NCBI GenBank assembly: GCA_964405335.1 | Contig: CAYONP010000047.1 | Coordinates: 1-43,102, forward strand | Length of the DNA: 43,102 bases | Direction of reading: 5' to 3' | Source: CAYONP01 sp964405335 | Lineage (GTDB): Bacteria > Armatimonadota > UBA10988 | Shown here: positions 27,165 through 34,853 of the stretch, in pieces | Layout of the letters: each line of letters begins with the position of its first letter | Position numbering within the stretch: position 1 is the stretch's first letter | Translations under genes and position numbers: made by a program | Notes under the pieces: generated by a model | Seen by the model: only the letters and a program-made list of their open reading frames with translations | The model's database searches: none | Told to the model about the DNA's origin: nothing

Positions 27165-27627
27165 CCGATCGACCGAGGAAGTGGCCATCGAGCGCGCCTG
27201 GCCCGATGACGCCGACGCGCTGCGGCAGGTCGATCTCGAGTGCTTCGGCCACGCCTGGACCCGCGGGCAGTATGCCGGGATCACGCGCGATCCCGACAGC
27301 CTGCTGCTCCTCGCCCGGGCCGACGGCAAGGTGGTCGGTGATGCCTGGCTGCAGGTCCACGGCAGTCAGGCCTACATCCCGACCATCGGCCTGCTGCCGG
27401 CCTGGCGCGGCCGCGGGCTCGGCGGGCGGCTGCTCGACCTGCTCATCGCCGCCGCCCGCGAGCGTGGCGCGAGCCGGGTCACGCTCGAGGTGCGCTCACG
27501 GAACGAAGTCGCCATCCGCCTTTACATGAGCCGCGGCTTCACCGCCATCGGCCGGCGCAAAGGGCTCTACTCCAGCCCGCCCGACGACGCGCTGGTCATG
27601 CACCTCGAATTGGCCAGTCGCGATTGA
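27157..27627 (+). CDS. rimI: RimI-type ribosomal/protein N-terminal acetyltransferase
   Basis: RimI acetylates the N-terminus of ribosomal protein S18 in E. coli; homologues next to tsaB are usual in bacteria. This 156-residue GNAT has the acetyl-CoA loop GLLPAWRGRGLGGRLLDLLI and the family's LEVRSRNEVAIRLYMSRGFTAIGRRKGLY. The GTG start overlaps tsaB by eight bases. Its last 32 bases overlap the end of the convergent glycosyltransferase gene. Exact substrate is not proven. Confidence 0.85.
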   Translation: MSDRSTEEVAIERAWPDDADALRQVDLECFGHAWTRGQYAGITRDPDSLLLLARADGKVVGDAWLQVHGSQAYIPTIGLLPAWRGRGLGGRLLDLLIAAARERGASRVTLEVRSRNEVAIRLYMSRGFTAIGRRKGLYSSPPDDALVMHLELASRD

Positions 27628-28906
27628 GCGCAACCGCGGCGCGGCAGATGTCGGCCACCCGGTCGGCGGCGGCGGCGAAGTTCAGCCGCGCGCCGGCGGC
27701 GCGCGCCGCGGCGGCCATGCGGCGCCGTCGCGCCGGGTCGCCGAGCAGCTCTGCCAGCGCGCGGTGCAAAGCCCTCACCGTCACCGCCTCCGGGCCGTTC
27801 GGCACCACGATGCCCGCCTCACACGGCAGCACGTCGCGCGCCCCGGCGTGGTCGGTGCAGATCGCCGGCAGGCCGGCCGCGAGGGCTTCGGCCAGGGTCA
27901 ATCCGTAGCTCTCGTGGCGCGACGGGAACAGGTACAGGTCGGCCAGCTCGATCACCGCCGCCTTGCGCGCGCCGCCGACCTGGCCGAGGAAGTCGACCCG
28001 CACCGGCGATCGGCCGGCCAGGCCCAGCAGCCTGCGCCGGTACCGCGCGCCCTGCATGTAGGCCGCCTCGCCGGCGATCAGCAGCCGCGCCGGCGTCGGC
28101 AGGGGGCCGGCGGCCACCGCGCGCAGCACGCGATCGATGCCCTTCTCGGGTGAGAGCCGGCTGAGGCAAAGCAGGATCACCTCGTCGCCGGCCAGGCCGA
28201 GTTCGGTGCGCAGCGCCGCTGCCTCAGCGGCCGCGGCGTCGCCCGGTACGGCGTTTTCGGGCGCACCCCAGGGCACCACCTCCACCCGCTCGCCGGCGCC
28301 GGGGTAGCACCTGTCGATCACCTCTCTCATGCGCCGGCTCGGCACGATGTGGCGCGATGAGGCGGCCACGCAGGCGGCTTGCTGGTCGAAAACCAGGCGC
28401 AACACGCCGGGCAGCGGCATGGGCCAGGCGCGCCGGAGGCGGGTCAGGGCTTCGGGCGGCAGGCCGCCGAGGTAGAAGCGGGCGAAGTAGTCGACTACAT
28501 CGACGTGCCAGAGCGTGACCAGCGGCCAGCCGTCGCGGCGCAGCGCGGCGAAGTCGGGGCCTTCGCTGATGTCGTTGACCAGCACGCAGACTCCGTAGCG
28601 CTCGGTGCGACGGCGCAGGTAGTCGCTGACGCCGGCGGAGAAGTCGCGGCAGAGACGGGCGTAGTCGAGCTCTCGCAGTCGGACGAGATCATCTGGCCGA
28701 CGGCCGGCGGGCAGCGTGACCGCGACACGGTGGTACTCGACACCCTCGGCCGGCGGCCCGTCGCCGAGGCCGAGCAAGGTGACGCGAAAGCCGCCGCGGG
28801 CGGCCCAGTGGCGCACCAGCTCGGCGCAGACGGCCGCGCCGCCGCCAATGGGCACGCGACCGGGATCGATGCCGGCATGGGCGGCGGCATAGACGATTTC
28901 GCGCAT
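27596..28906 (-). CDS. GT4-family glycosyltransferase
   Basis: These GT-B enzymes transfer a sugar from a nucleotide sugar with retention of configuration, often in surface glycan or glycolipid synthesis. The 436-residue protein has IPIGGGAAVCAELVRHWAA at the N-terminus (acceptor Rossmann fold), CLSRLSPEKGIDRVLRA, and FPSRHESYGLTLAEALAAGLPAICTDH with the E-x7-E donor motif. There is no signal peptide, so it is cytosolic or peripheral. It follows a thioredoxin-fold lipoprotein by 38 bases and may share its transcript. No other glycan genes adjoin it, so acceptor and sugar are unknown. Confidence 0.88.
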   Translation of the reverse strand: MREIVYAAAHAGIDPGRVPIGGGAAVCAELVRHWAARGGFRVTLLGLGDGPPAEGVEYHRVAVTLPAGRRPDDLVRLRELDYARLCRDFSAGVSDYLRRRTERYGVCVLVNDISEGPDFAALRRDGWPLVTLWHVDVVDYFARFYLGGLPPEALTRLRRAWPMPLPGVLRLVFDQQAACVAASSRHIVPSRRMREVIDRCYPGAGERVEVVPWGAPENAVPGDAAAAEAAALRTELGLAGDEVILLCLSRLSPEKGIDRVLRAVAAGPLPTPARLLIAGEAAYMQGARYRRRLLGLAGRSPVRVDFLGQVGGARKAAVIELADLYLFPSRHESYGLTLAEALAAGLPAICTDHAGARDVLPCEAGIVVPNGPEAVTVRALHRALAELLGDPARRRRMAAAARAAGARLNFAAAADRVADICRAAVALNRDWPIRGA

Positions 28907-28944
28907 CGCCGGCGGTTCGCCGCGCGGCGGTCCGGCCCTGCGGG

Positions 28945-29493
28945 TTACTCGGCCGGCAGCACGGCGAGCAGCGCCTGCTCGAACTCGTCGTAGCTCTGCT
29001 GCCCCGGCAGGAACTGCTTCAGCTCGCCCTCGGCATCATAGATGAAGGTCGCCGGCAGCTCGCCGTCCCAGGGCTCGTGGATGCCGTTGATGAACGCGTT
29101 TGCGTCGGCGGCATCCTGCAGGTAGGCGTGCTCGGTGACCTTGTGCTTGGTCAGGAACGGCTTGACCTTGGTCTCGAGGTCGGTGTCGAAATCGACGCTG
29201 ACGGTGACCAGCACCACGTCGCGGTCGGCATAGTGGTCGCGCAGCTCGATCAGCTCGGGGAACTCGGCCACGCAGGGCCCGCACCAGGTGGCCCAGAAGT
29301 TGACCACCACGGTCTTCCCGCGCAGTTCGTCGATGACCTTTCGATAGGCCTCGACGCTGGCCAGCGGCCGCACCTCGAGGGCGGCCGGCGCGGGCGCGGC
29401 GTCCGCCGCATCGACCGGCCGGCTGCAGCCGGTCGAGCAGAGGGCGGACGCCAGCGCCAGGCCGGCGATCAGTCTGGGACTGAGCCTGTTCAC
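28945..29493 (-). CDS. TlpA/ResA-like thioredoxin-fold lipoprotein
   Basis: The 182-residue protein has a signal (LIAGLALASALCSTGC) whose Cys23 is a plausible lipidation site, though the lipobox STGC lacks the usual Leu at -3. The mature part is a thioredoxin fold with VVVNFWATWCGPC (Cys71/Cys74), a segment with VSVDFDTDLETKVKPFLTKH, and the cis-Pro region GELPATFIYD. Such proteins reduce cytochrome c apoproteins or other periplasmic disulfides. The start is a GTG one base after the upstream stop. A longer in-frame start would overlap the redoxin gene and prefix the signal peptide. The pair is very likely co-translated. Confidence 0.85.
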   Translation of the reverse strand: MNRLSPRLIAGLALASALCSTGCSRPVDAADAAPAPAALEVRPLASVEAYRKVIDELRGKTVVVNFWATWCGPCVAEFPELIELRDHYADRDVVLVTVSVDFDTDLETKVKPFLTKHKVTEHAYLQDAADANAFINGIHEPWDGELPATFIYDAEGELKQFLPGQQSYDEFEQALLAVLPAE

Positions 29494-29494
29494 G

Positions 29495-30067
29495 TTACCG
29501 CTTGATGGTGCAGCCGAACGCATCGACCTGCGATGGGTCGGGGTTCTGGCCGGTCAGCACGGCGTTGACCGCGTTGGTGGCGTGGTGCACGGTCGCCCGG
29601 GCGGGGTTCTGGTTGTTGGTGATCGCGCCGCTGTACTTGAGCACCAGGTTGGTGTCGAAGATGCGGACTTCGGGCGTGCGGGTGGCTTCGTAGGCGTCGG
29701 CCACTTCCGAGCCGTTGTCCTTCAGCACCACGAACTTGAACCCCTTGGCCTCGGCATGGGCCCGGATCTGGTCGACCGGCTCGTCGCTGTTCGAGTTGAT
29801 GGCCAGGATGGTCACGTCCTTGCCCTCGAACTGGGCGAAGAAGCGGTTGTAGTAGTCGTCGTAGGCCAGCGAGATGGGGCAGTTCTTCGAGATCCAGAGC
29901 AGCACGATGGCATCGGACTCGCCGGCGTACTGCTCCAGCGTGTAGGTCTTCTGATCGATGCCGGTCAGCTCGAAGTTGGTGCCCTTCTCGCCGATGGCGG
30001 GAGCCGCGATGACCGCCGTGACGACGGCGCCGACCGCCACCGCCACCGCCAGGATGCGCTTCAGCAT
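29495..30067 (-). CDS. Exported redoxin-domain protein (peroxiredoxin-like, NCP motif)
   Basis: The 190-residue protein has an N-terminal signal (MLKRILAVAVAVGAVVTAVIAAPA). A redoxin domain follows with LLWISKNCPISLAYDDYYNRF: one N-terminal Cys63 in an NCP motif rather than CxxC. A second Cys sits near the end (FGCTIKR), a tail seen in related exported redoxins. Conserved NSNSDEPVDQIRAHAEAKG and VRIFDTN(L)VLKYSG complete the fold. The two cysteines could form a 2-Cys peroxidatic pair. An ATG with GGAGG five to six bases upstream fixes the start. The TlpA-like lipoprotein immediately downstream could be its reductant. Confidence 0.83.
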   Translation of the reverse strand: MLKRILAVAVAVGAVVTAVIAAPAIGEKGTNFELTGIDQKTYTLEQYAGESDAIVLLWISKNCPISLAYDDYYNRFFAQFEGKDVTILAINSNSDEPVDQIRAHAEAKGFKFVVLKDNGSEVADAYEATRTPEVRIFDTNLVLKYSGAITNNQNPARATVHHATNAVNAVLTGQNPDPSQVDAFGCTIKR

Positions 30068-30136
30068 GTATTCCTCCACAGGTCTCTGCGCGACTTACCC
30101 GAAGGGTGAGACGCCGGCCCGACCGGCCGCGTTCGG

Positions 30137-30164
30137 TTGGCTCGGCGGCCACTCCTGATATCAT
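30137..30164 (+). promoter_or_regulatory. Predicted extended -10 promoter of the permease/nuclease-macro operon
   Basis: TTGGCT, a 16-base spacer and TATCAT preceded by TG-A (extended -10). Transcription would start near 30171, about 50 bases before the chosen ATG. The divergent redoxin gene lies on the other side. On its minus-strand leader, CTCACCC-TTC-GGGTAAG (30097-30113) forms a small hairpin with one mismatch. No more was recognised in the 156-bp gap. Confidence 0.5.
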
Positions 30165-30223
30165 GGGCACGACGGCTGGTGGCGTCAGGCTCGGGCACGA
30201 CGCGCCGGCAGGCCTCCGCCCTG

Positions 30224-32533
30224 ATGCTGCCTGGTGTCGGCAACCCGTTCTGGACCCTGGCCCGCCGCCGCGTCGCCCGGCGCGGCGAGGCGCTCGGCTG
30301 GTGGGCACCGCTGCTCTGCCTCGCCGCGCTGCTCGCCGTCTGGCGCTTCACCGGCGCCATCGAGAGCGATTGGCCGTTCCGCCACCGCTGGCCCGATGGC
30401 CGCTGGCATCTGCTGCTCTGGGCCCACGCCGCGGCCATCTCGCTCGCCGTTGCGCCGAGCGCCTGGCGCGCCTTTGCCGACCTGGCCGACCCGGGCAACC
30501 TGGTCGACCTGCGCCTGACCCGCCTGCGGCCGCTCGAACTCGTTATGGGCAAGCTGGCGCAGCCCCTCGAGGCGGGACTGCGCACCCTCCTCGTCGGGCT
30601 GCCGGTCTACCTCCTGCTCCGGCCGCACGTCGGCGCCGAGGCGCCACCACTCGGCGGCGTTGCCGCGGTGCTTGCGCTCCACCTGGTCTGGTCGGTCGCC
30701 CTGCTGGCCGCCGCCGGCTGCGCCGCGGTGCGGATGAGGCTGGCGAGCATCGACGACTGGGGCGACGTGATCTTCAACGCCCGCACGCTGGTGGCCCTGT
30801 TTCTCAACCCGTTCTGGGTGCTCGTCGCGACCGTTGTGGTCATGCGCGGCGGGCCGCGCCTGGCCGCCGAACTGGCCGGACCGCGCGACTGGTTCGGCCT
30901 GCCGGTCAGCCCCTGGCTGGTCGCCCTGCCGCTGGGCGCCTGGGCCTATCGGCAGGCGGTCGGACTGGCCGCTCAGGCGCAGGGCGAGTCGCCCGGCCTG
31001 GCGCTCCGCGTGGTGGTCGGCTGGACGCTCGCCTTGGTGCTCTTTGCCCTGCACCAGATCGGGCACGCCTGGACGCCCTGGTTGTCGTCCGGCGCGCTGG
31101 CCAACTGGTGGGAGTCGCCAGCCACGCCGGCGGCCACGGCCCAGCTCCTGCTCTGGTTCCTGCTCCTTGGCTGCTATCCGCTCAGCGTCGCCTGGGCCTA
31201 TGCCGAGGCGCTGCGCGGCGGCCTGCGCGGCACCGACCGGCGCGACCTGGCCACGCCCCCGCCGTGGGCGCTGCTCAGCTTCACCGCCGCCGGCCTGAGC
31301 GCCGGGCTGGTCGCCGTCGCCGTCTGGTGGCTGGCCGCCCGGCTCGGCGGCTGGCCGGTCGACCTGACGGCCGGGCCGTGGCTGACCCGCACGGTGCTGC
31401 TCTGGTGCGCGGCGACGCTCGCCACCTGCGGCTACCTGGCCGCCCTGCTGCTGCTCACCCGCCTGCCACGGCTGGTCGGCGAGCTGAGCACCATCGGAGT
31501 GCTGCTGCCCGCGCTGGTCGGGCCGTTCGTGCTCGGTCTCGAGCATCCGGCGGCGAAACTGCTCGTCGCCTGCTCGCCGGTCACCTCGCTGCTCTGGATG
31601 GCACCGACCGCCGGCACGCCGGTCGGCCTGACCAGCGACATCCCGCTGCCGGTCGGCTGGGCGACCGTCGCGGCGACGCAGAGCGGGCTCGGCGTCGTTG
31701 CGCTGCTCGCCTGCGCCGTGGCCATGCGGCGGCTGGCCCGCGGCGGGGCATCGCCGCGTGACGACCGACCGGCGACCTGGTGGCGTCGGCTGAGCAACCC
31801 GGTGACCGGCCTTGACCTGCTCTCGCTGCAACGGCACGGCGCGCTCTGGACGCCGTTCGGCATGGTCTTGTTGCCGCTGCTCGCCTTGACCTTCATCCGC
31901 TCGGGCAGCCTGGCCGCCGAGATGGTCTACGACCTCTGCTCGCTGTTCGTCTGGCACCGGCCGCTGGGCACGATGCTCTACTACGAACCGGCGGCCGGTG
32001 CGTCGGTGGTGGTGCTGGCCACCCTCGGCGGCCAGCTCCTGCTCCACCCGCCCGGGCTCGCCGGCACCCGCAGCTTTGCCCGCGACGCCGCCTCTGGCCG
32101 GCTGGCCGGCCTGCTCGCCACGCCGCTCACCGCGCGCGCGCTGGTCCGCGGGCGGTATGCCGCGCTGGTCGCCCCGTTCGGGCTGTTCGTGCTCGTCGCC
32201 GCGCCGGCGGCACTGATTCACGGCGCGCTGGTGCCGGGTATCTGGCCGGTCGCCCTCGGCGGCGTGCTGCATTGGCTCGGACTGCTGATCATCGTACCGG
32301 CGGTGGCGCTGGCGCGGACCGTCGACCGCGAGTGGCGCGGGCAGGGCCTGGCCGAGGTGAGCCTGCTCGAGGTCGCCCGCCTGGTCATCGGCCGGCTGCT
32401 GCTCGAGCCGCTCGGCCTCGCGTGGGGCGTGCCCCTGGCCGGCGCGTGCTTCCTGCTGGTTGCCTGCCTCGCCGCGGGGTATGCTCTGCAACGGTGCGAG
32501 CGCCGCCTGGCGGCGCTGGGCGAGACACCGTGA
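30224..32533 (+). CDS. Second double ABC-2-type permease, no ATPase domain
   Basis: This 769-residue polytopic membrane protein is built like the one at 3851-6328. It has GNPFWTLARRRVARRG near the N-terminus with LADPGNLVDLRLTRLRPLELVMGK. A second module begins near residue 522 (SNPVTGLDLLSLQRHG) with RDAASGRLAGLLATPLTARALVRG near 617. The two 'LxxLLxTPL' coupling segments mark two ABC-2 halves fused in one chain. No Walker motifs occur and no ATPase gene is adjacent. The ATG is chosen because GNPF then sits near the start, as in the homologue, and because the promoter lies just upstream. The stop overlaps the nuclease-macro start (GTGA). Confidence 0.72.
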   Translation: MLPGVGNPFWTLARRRVARRGEALGWWAPLLCLAALLAVWRFTGAIESDWPFRHRWPDGRWHLLLWAHAAAISLAVAPSAWRAFADLADPGNLVDLRLTRLRPLELVMGKLAQPLEAGLRTLLVGLPVYLLLRPHVGAEAPPLGGVAAVLALHLVWSVALLAAAGCAAVRMRLASIDDWGDVIFNARTLVALFLNPFWVLVATVVVMRGGPRLAAELAGPRDWFGLPVSPWLVALPLGAWAYRQAVGLAAQAQGESPGLALRVVVGWTLALVLFALHQIGHAWTPWLSSGALANWWESPATPAATAQLLLWFLLLGCYPLSVAWAYAEALRGGLRGTDRRDLATPPPWALLSFTAAGLSAGLVAVAVWWLAARLGGWPVDLTAGPWLTRTVLLWCAATLATCGYLAALLLLTRLPRLVGELSTIGVLLPALVGPFVLGLEHPAAKLLVACSPVTSLLWMAPTAGTPVGLTSDIPLPVGWATVAATQSGLGVVALLACAVAMRRLARGGASPRDDRPATWWRRLSNPVTGLDLLSLQRHGALWTPFGMVLLPLLALTFIRSGSLAAEMVYDLCSLFVWHRPLGTMLYYEPAAGASVVVLATLGGQLLLHPPGLAGTRSFARDAASGRLAGLLATPLTARALVRGRYAALVAPFGLFVLVAAPAALIHGALVPGIWPVALGGVLHWLGLLIIVPAVALARTVDREWRGQGLAEVSLLEVARLVIGRLLLEPLGLAWGVPLAGACFLLVACLAAGYALQRCERRLAALGETP

Positions 32534-33537
32534 TCCGCCGCCCACCCGAGCATCTGTGCCGGCTCTACCGGCGGCTGCGCGAGGCGCCGCCCGCGCCGCC
32601 CCGCCGGCCGGTCTGGCGCGACACCTCGATCGAGCGCCACGTGGCCGGCTGGCTCGACGAACTCGGCCTCGACTACCATCCACAGCACCCACTCACGCCG
32701 GGCTACACGGTCGACTTCTACGTGCCCGCGGCGCGGCTGGCGGTCGAGTGCCACGGAAGCTACTACCACGCCTCGCCGCACCGCTACCCGGGCCGGCGCA
32801 CGGCCGAGCAGGAGCGCAAGCAGCGGCACGACGCGGCGACGGCGCGGCTGGCCGCGGCGGCCGGCTGGCGGCGGCTGGTGCTGTGGGAGGAGGACATCAC
32901 CGGCCGACCCGAATGGTGCCGCGAGCGGCTGTGCCGCGCGGTGCTGGAGGAGAGCATGTCAGAACGGATCGTCAGTCACCGCCTGCCCTCGGGAATGCGC
33001 CTCTCGATCCACCACGGCGACATCTGCGCCGAGCGGGTCGACGCTATCGTCAACGCGGCGAACAGCCGGCTGCAGCACGGCGGCGGGGTGGCCGGGGCCA
33101 TCGTCCGCCGCGGCGGACAGGTGATCCAGGAGGTCAGCGACGCGCATGTCCGCCGCTTTGGCGAGGTGCCGTGTGGCCAGGCGACGTTCACCACCGCGGG
33201 CGAGCTGCCGTGCCAGATGGTGATCCACACCGTCGGCCCGGTGTGGCGCGGCGGGCATCAGGGCGAGCCGGAACTGCTCCGCGAAGCGACCCACTCAGCG
33301 CTGATGATCGCCGGCATGGAGTGCTGCGAGTCGGTCGCGCTGCCGGCGGTCAGCTCGGGCATTTTCGGTTTCCCCAAGCCGCTCTGCGCGCGGATCATGG
33401 TCGGCGAGGCGGTCGACTGGGCGGCGGAGCATCCGCGCGCGCCGCTGGCCGAGATCCGGTTCTGCCACATCGACGAGGAGACGGTGGAGGTGTTCCGGGC
33501 CGAGTTTGCCCGCCGCTTCGGCGAACCCGATGTCTGA
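32530..33537 (+). CDS. PD-(D/E)XK (DUF559/Vsr-like) nuclease fused to a macrodomain
   Basis: The 335-residue protein has two clear parts. Residues ~30-140 look like a DUF559/Vsr-type endonuclease: helix ERHVAGWLDELG (Glu35), YTVDFYVPAARLAVECHGSYYH (Asp62, Glu73, His75) and a terminal WRRLVLWEEDI. Residues 143-335 are a MacroD-type ADP-ribose-binding domain: GDICAERVDAIVNAANSRL, GGGVAGAIVRRGG and VSSGIFGFPKPL. The His in ECHG replaces the usual D/K after Glu, as in Vsr-like proteins. The GTG start overlaps the permease stop by four bases. A strong internal GGAGGAG and ATG at 32956 could also make the macrodomain alone. It may act on ADP-ribosylated DNA or in defence; this is inference. Confidence 0.8.
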   Translation: MIRRPPEHLCRLYRRLREAPPAPPRRPVWRDTSIERHVAGWLDELGLDYHPQHPLTPGYTVDFYVPAARLAVECHGSYYHASPHRYPGRRTAEQERKQRHDAATARLAAAAGWRRLVLWEEDITGRPEWCRERLCRAVLEESMSERIVSHRLPSGMRLSIHHGDICAERVDAIVNAANSRLQHGGGVAGAIVRRGGQVIQEVSDAHVRRFGEVPCGQATFTTAGELPCQMVIHTVGPVWRGGHQGEPELLREATHSALMIAGMECCESVALPAVSSGIFGFPKPLCARIMVGEAVDWAAEHPRAPLAEIRFCHIDEETVEVFRAEFARRFGEPDV

Positions 33538-33548
33538 GCGGCCGGTGG

Positions 33549-33578
33549 CCGGGCCGGCGCCAGGCGACGCCGGCCCGG
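33549..33578. terminator. Bidirectional hairpin between convergent genes
   Basis: An 11-bp perfect stem (CCGGGCCGGCG / CGCCGGCCCGG) with the eight-base loop CCAGGCGA lies in the 52-bp gap between the nuclease-macro stop and the ferredoxin stop. There is no T tract on either strand, so it may act as a Rho-independent-like barrier or protect 3' ends. Confidence 0.5.
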
Positions 33579-33589
33579 TGCGGTCGAGC

Positions 33590-33829
33590 TCAGGTGAAGT
33601 AGTTGGCGTTGATCTCGATGTACTCTTTCCACTCGTCCGGCACATCGACGTCTTCGAAGATCGCGTCGACCGGGCACTCCGGTTCGCAGGCACCGCAGTC
33701 GATGCACTCTTCGGGGTGGATGACGAGCATCTTCAGCTCGGCGGCCTCGTAGATGCAATCGACCGGGCAGACGTCGACGCAGGCCTTGTCCATCACGTCG
33801 ACACAGGGTTCGCAGATAATGTACGCCAT
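33590..33829 (-). CDS. fdxA: Seven-iron-type ferredoxin
   Basis: The 79-residue protein carries CEPCVDVMDKACVDVCPVDC and CIDCGACEPECPVDAI, the cysteine layout of ferredoxins with one 3Fe-4S and one 4Fe-4S cluster. It is a cytosolic one-electron carrier. The ATG (MAYIICEPC) has a perfect GGAGG six bases upstream; an in-frame start eight codons earlier lacks this. It is divergent from the HTH gene, with a Fur-box-like site in between, so both may respond to iron. The gene symbol rests on similarity to FdxA-type ferredoxins. Confidence 0.92.
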   Translation of the reverse strand: MAYIICEPCVDVMDKACVDVCPVDCIYEAAELKMLVIHPEECIDCGACEPECPVDAIFEDVDVPDEWKEYIEINANYFT

Positions 33830-33943
33830 CGGCGACCTCCTCGTTTCTCGCACGGCCGCGAACCGGCGGCCTCTGTGAGTGATGCAAACCCGGCACCGGC
33901 CTCACAAGGCAACCGACCAGATTCCTCCACCTCGGAACTAATT

Positions 33944-33962
33944 GAGATTGATAATCAGTATC
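33944..33962. promoter_or_regulatory. Fur-box-like operator
   Basis: GAGATTGATAATCAGTATC matches 16 of 19 positions of the classic Fur consensus GATAATGATAATCATTATC. It stands out as an AT-rich island in very GC-rich DNA. It overlaps a -10-like GATAAT (33950-33955) just ahead of the HTH gene and lies 115 bases upstream of the ferredoxin start. Fur bound here would block the HTH promoter in iron-rich cells. Confidence 0.55.
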
Positions 33963-33980
33963 GAGATGCAGGAGCCTGCC

Positions 33981-34853
33981 GTGGGTGAGGCGGTCCGCGT
34001 CGAGGTCAGCGCGCCGGCCCAGCCGTGGCCGCTGCGCGTCGACGGCGCCTGCCTGTGCGACCTCGCCGCGCAGGCCGACCGCGCTCGGTTGCAGCAGATC
34101 CGCGCCACGCCGGCGATGGTCCTGCTGACCACCCGCCGCTACCCGCTGCTGCTTCACCCGCAATCGCCGGCCGACGTGGTGCTGGCGGCGCCCGAGCCGG
34201 CGCCGGCGAGCACCGCCGCGGCGCAGCTCGCCGACGCGCTGGTCGCCGGCGAGGCCGGGCTCGACGGGCTGTGCGAGGTCTGGAACGGCGCCTTCCGCGG
34301 CCGGGCCACCGCCGTCGGGCACCGCTATGACCTCTACGCCGACTACCTCGCCTCGGCCCGCGAGTTCGTGCTCACCTGCCTGCAGGCGGCCGAGGTGGCA
34401 CTGCCCGCCGGGCCACAACCGACGGCGCGGCCGCGGCTCGAGCGGTTCCTCGACCGCTACGCGGCAACCATGCGCCAGGGGGCGATGAAGTACGCCGAGC
34501 GCGACATGTATCGCCTGACCCGCCAGATGCTCCGCGAGGGCGTGCTGACCTGGCGCGATGAGCGCGGGCGAGTACAGGAGCATCCCGCGCTGCGGACCTA
34601 CGCCACCGACCCGGCGCCGATCGTCAGCGAGCACTCGTTCCGCACCGAGCTGACCCGCTTCGTCTACCGCCACGGACCGAAGATCCTCGGGCCGGTGATC
34701 TGGGAGCGCTTCCGCCTGCACTGGATCGACGGACTGACCCAGCAGGCGGTGGCCGACCGGCACGGCGTCTCGCAACAGGCCGTCTCGGAGAGCCTCGCCG
34801 CGGCGGCCGTGCGCCTGCGCGAGGCCTTCATCCGGGCGGGGTCAGATCCCTGA
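33981..34853 (+). CDS. Uncharacterised protein with C-terminal sigma-region-4-like helix-turn-helix
   Basis: The 290-residue protein has no family name I can assign for its first ~220 residues. They are mostly helical and include REFVLTCLQAAEVAL and RFLDRYAATMRQGAMKYAERDMYRL. The end, WERFRLHWIDGLTQQAVADRHGVSQQAVSESL, is a helix-turn-helix like sigma factor region 4, so DNA binding is likely. The GTG at 33981 follows AGGAG at six to seven bases. An ATG at 33966 is possible but has no ribosome-binding site and abuts the Fur-box-like site. The last residues (GSDP) and the stop lie inside a mobile mini-element, so the original C-terminus was probably changed by insertion. Confidence 0.62.
   Translation: MGEAVRVEVSAPAQPWPLRVDGACLCDLAAQADRARLQQIRATPAMVLLTTRRYPLLLHPQSPADVVLAAPEPAPASTAAAQLADALVAGEAGLDGLCEVWNGAFRGRATAVGHRYDLYADYLASAREFVLTCLQAAEVALPAGPQPTARPRLERFLDRYAATMRQGAMKYAERDMYRLTRQMLREGVLTWRDERGRVQEHPALRTYATDPAPIVSEHSFRTELTRFVYRHGPKILGPVIWERFRLHWIDGLTQQAVADRHGVSQQAVSESLAAAAVRLREAFIRAGSDP

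Noticed and set aside
30185..32692. 835-codon open frame opposite the second permease
   Set aside because: Same low-complexity mirror pattern; the plus-strand gene has promoter, membrane helices and coupling motifs.
32530..32955. Separate nuclease gene ending before the macrodomain
   Set aside because: No stop codon occurs between the two domains in this frame, so a fusion is the direct reading; the internal ATG is kept only as a possible second start.
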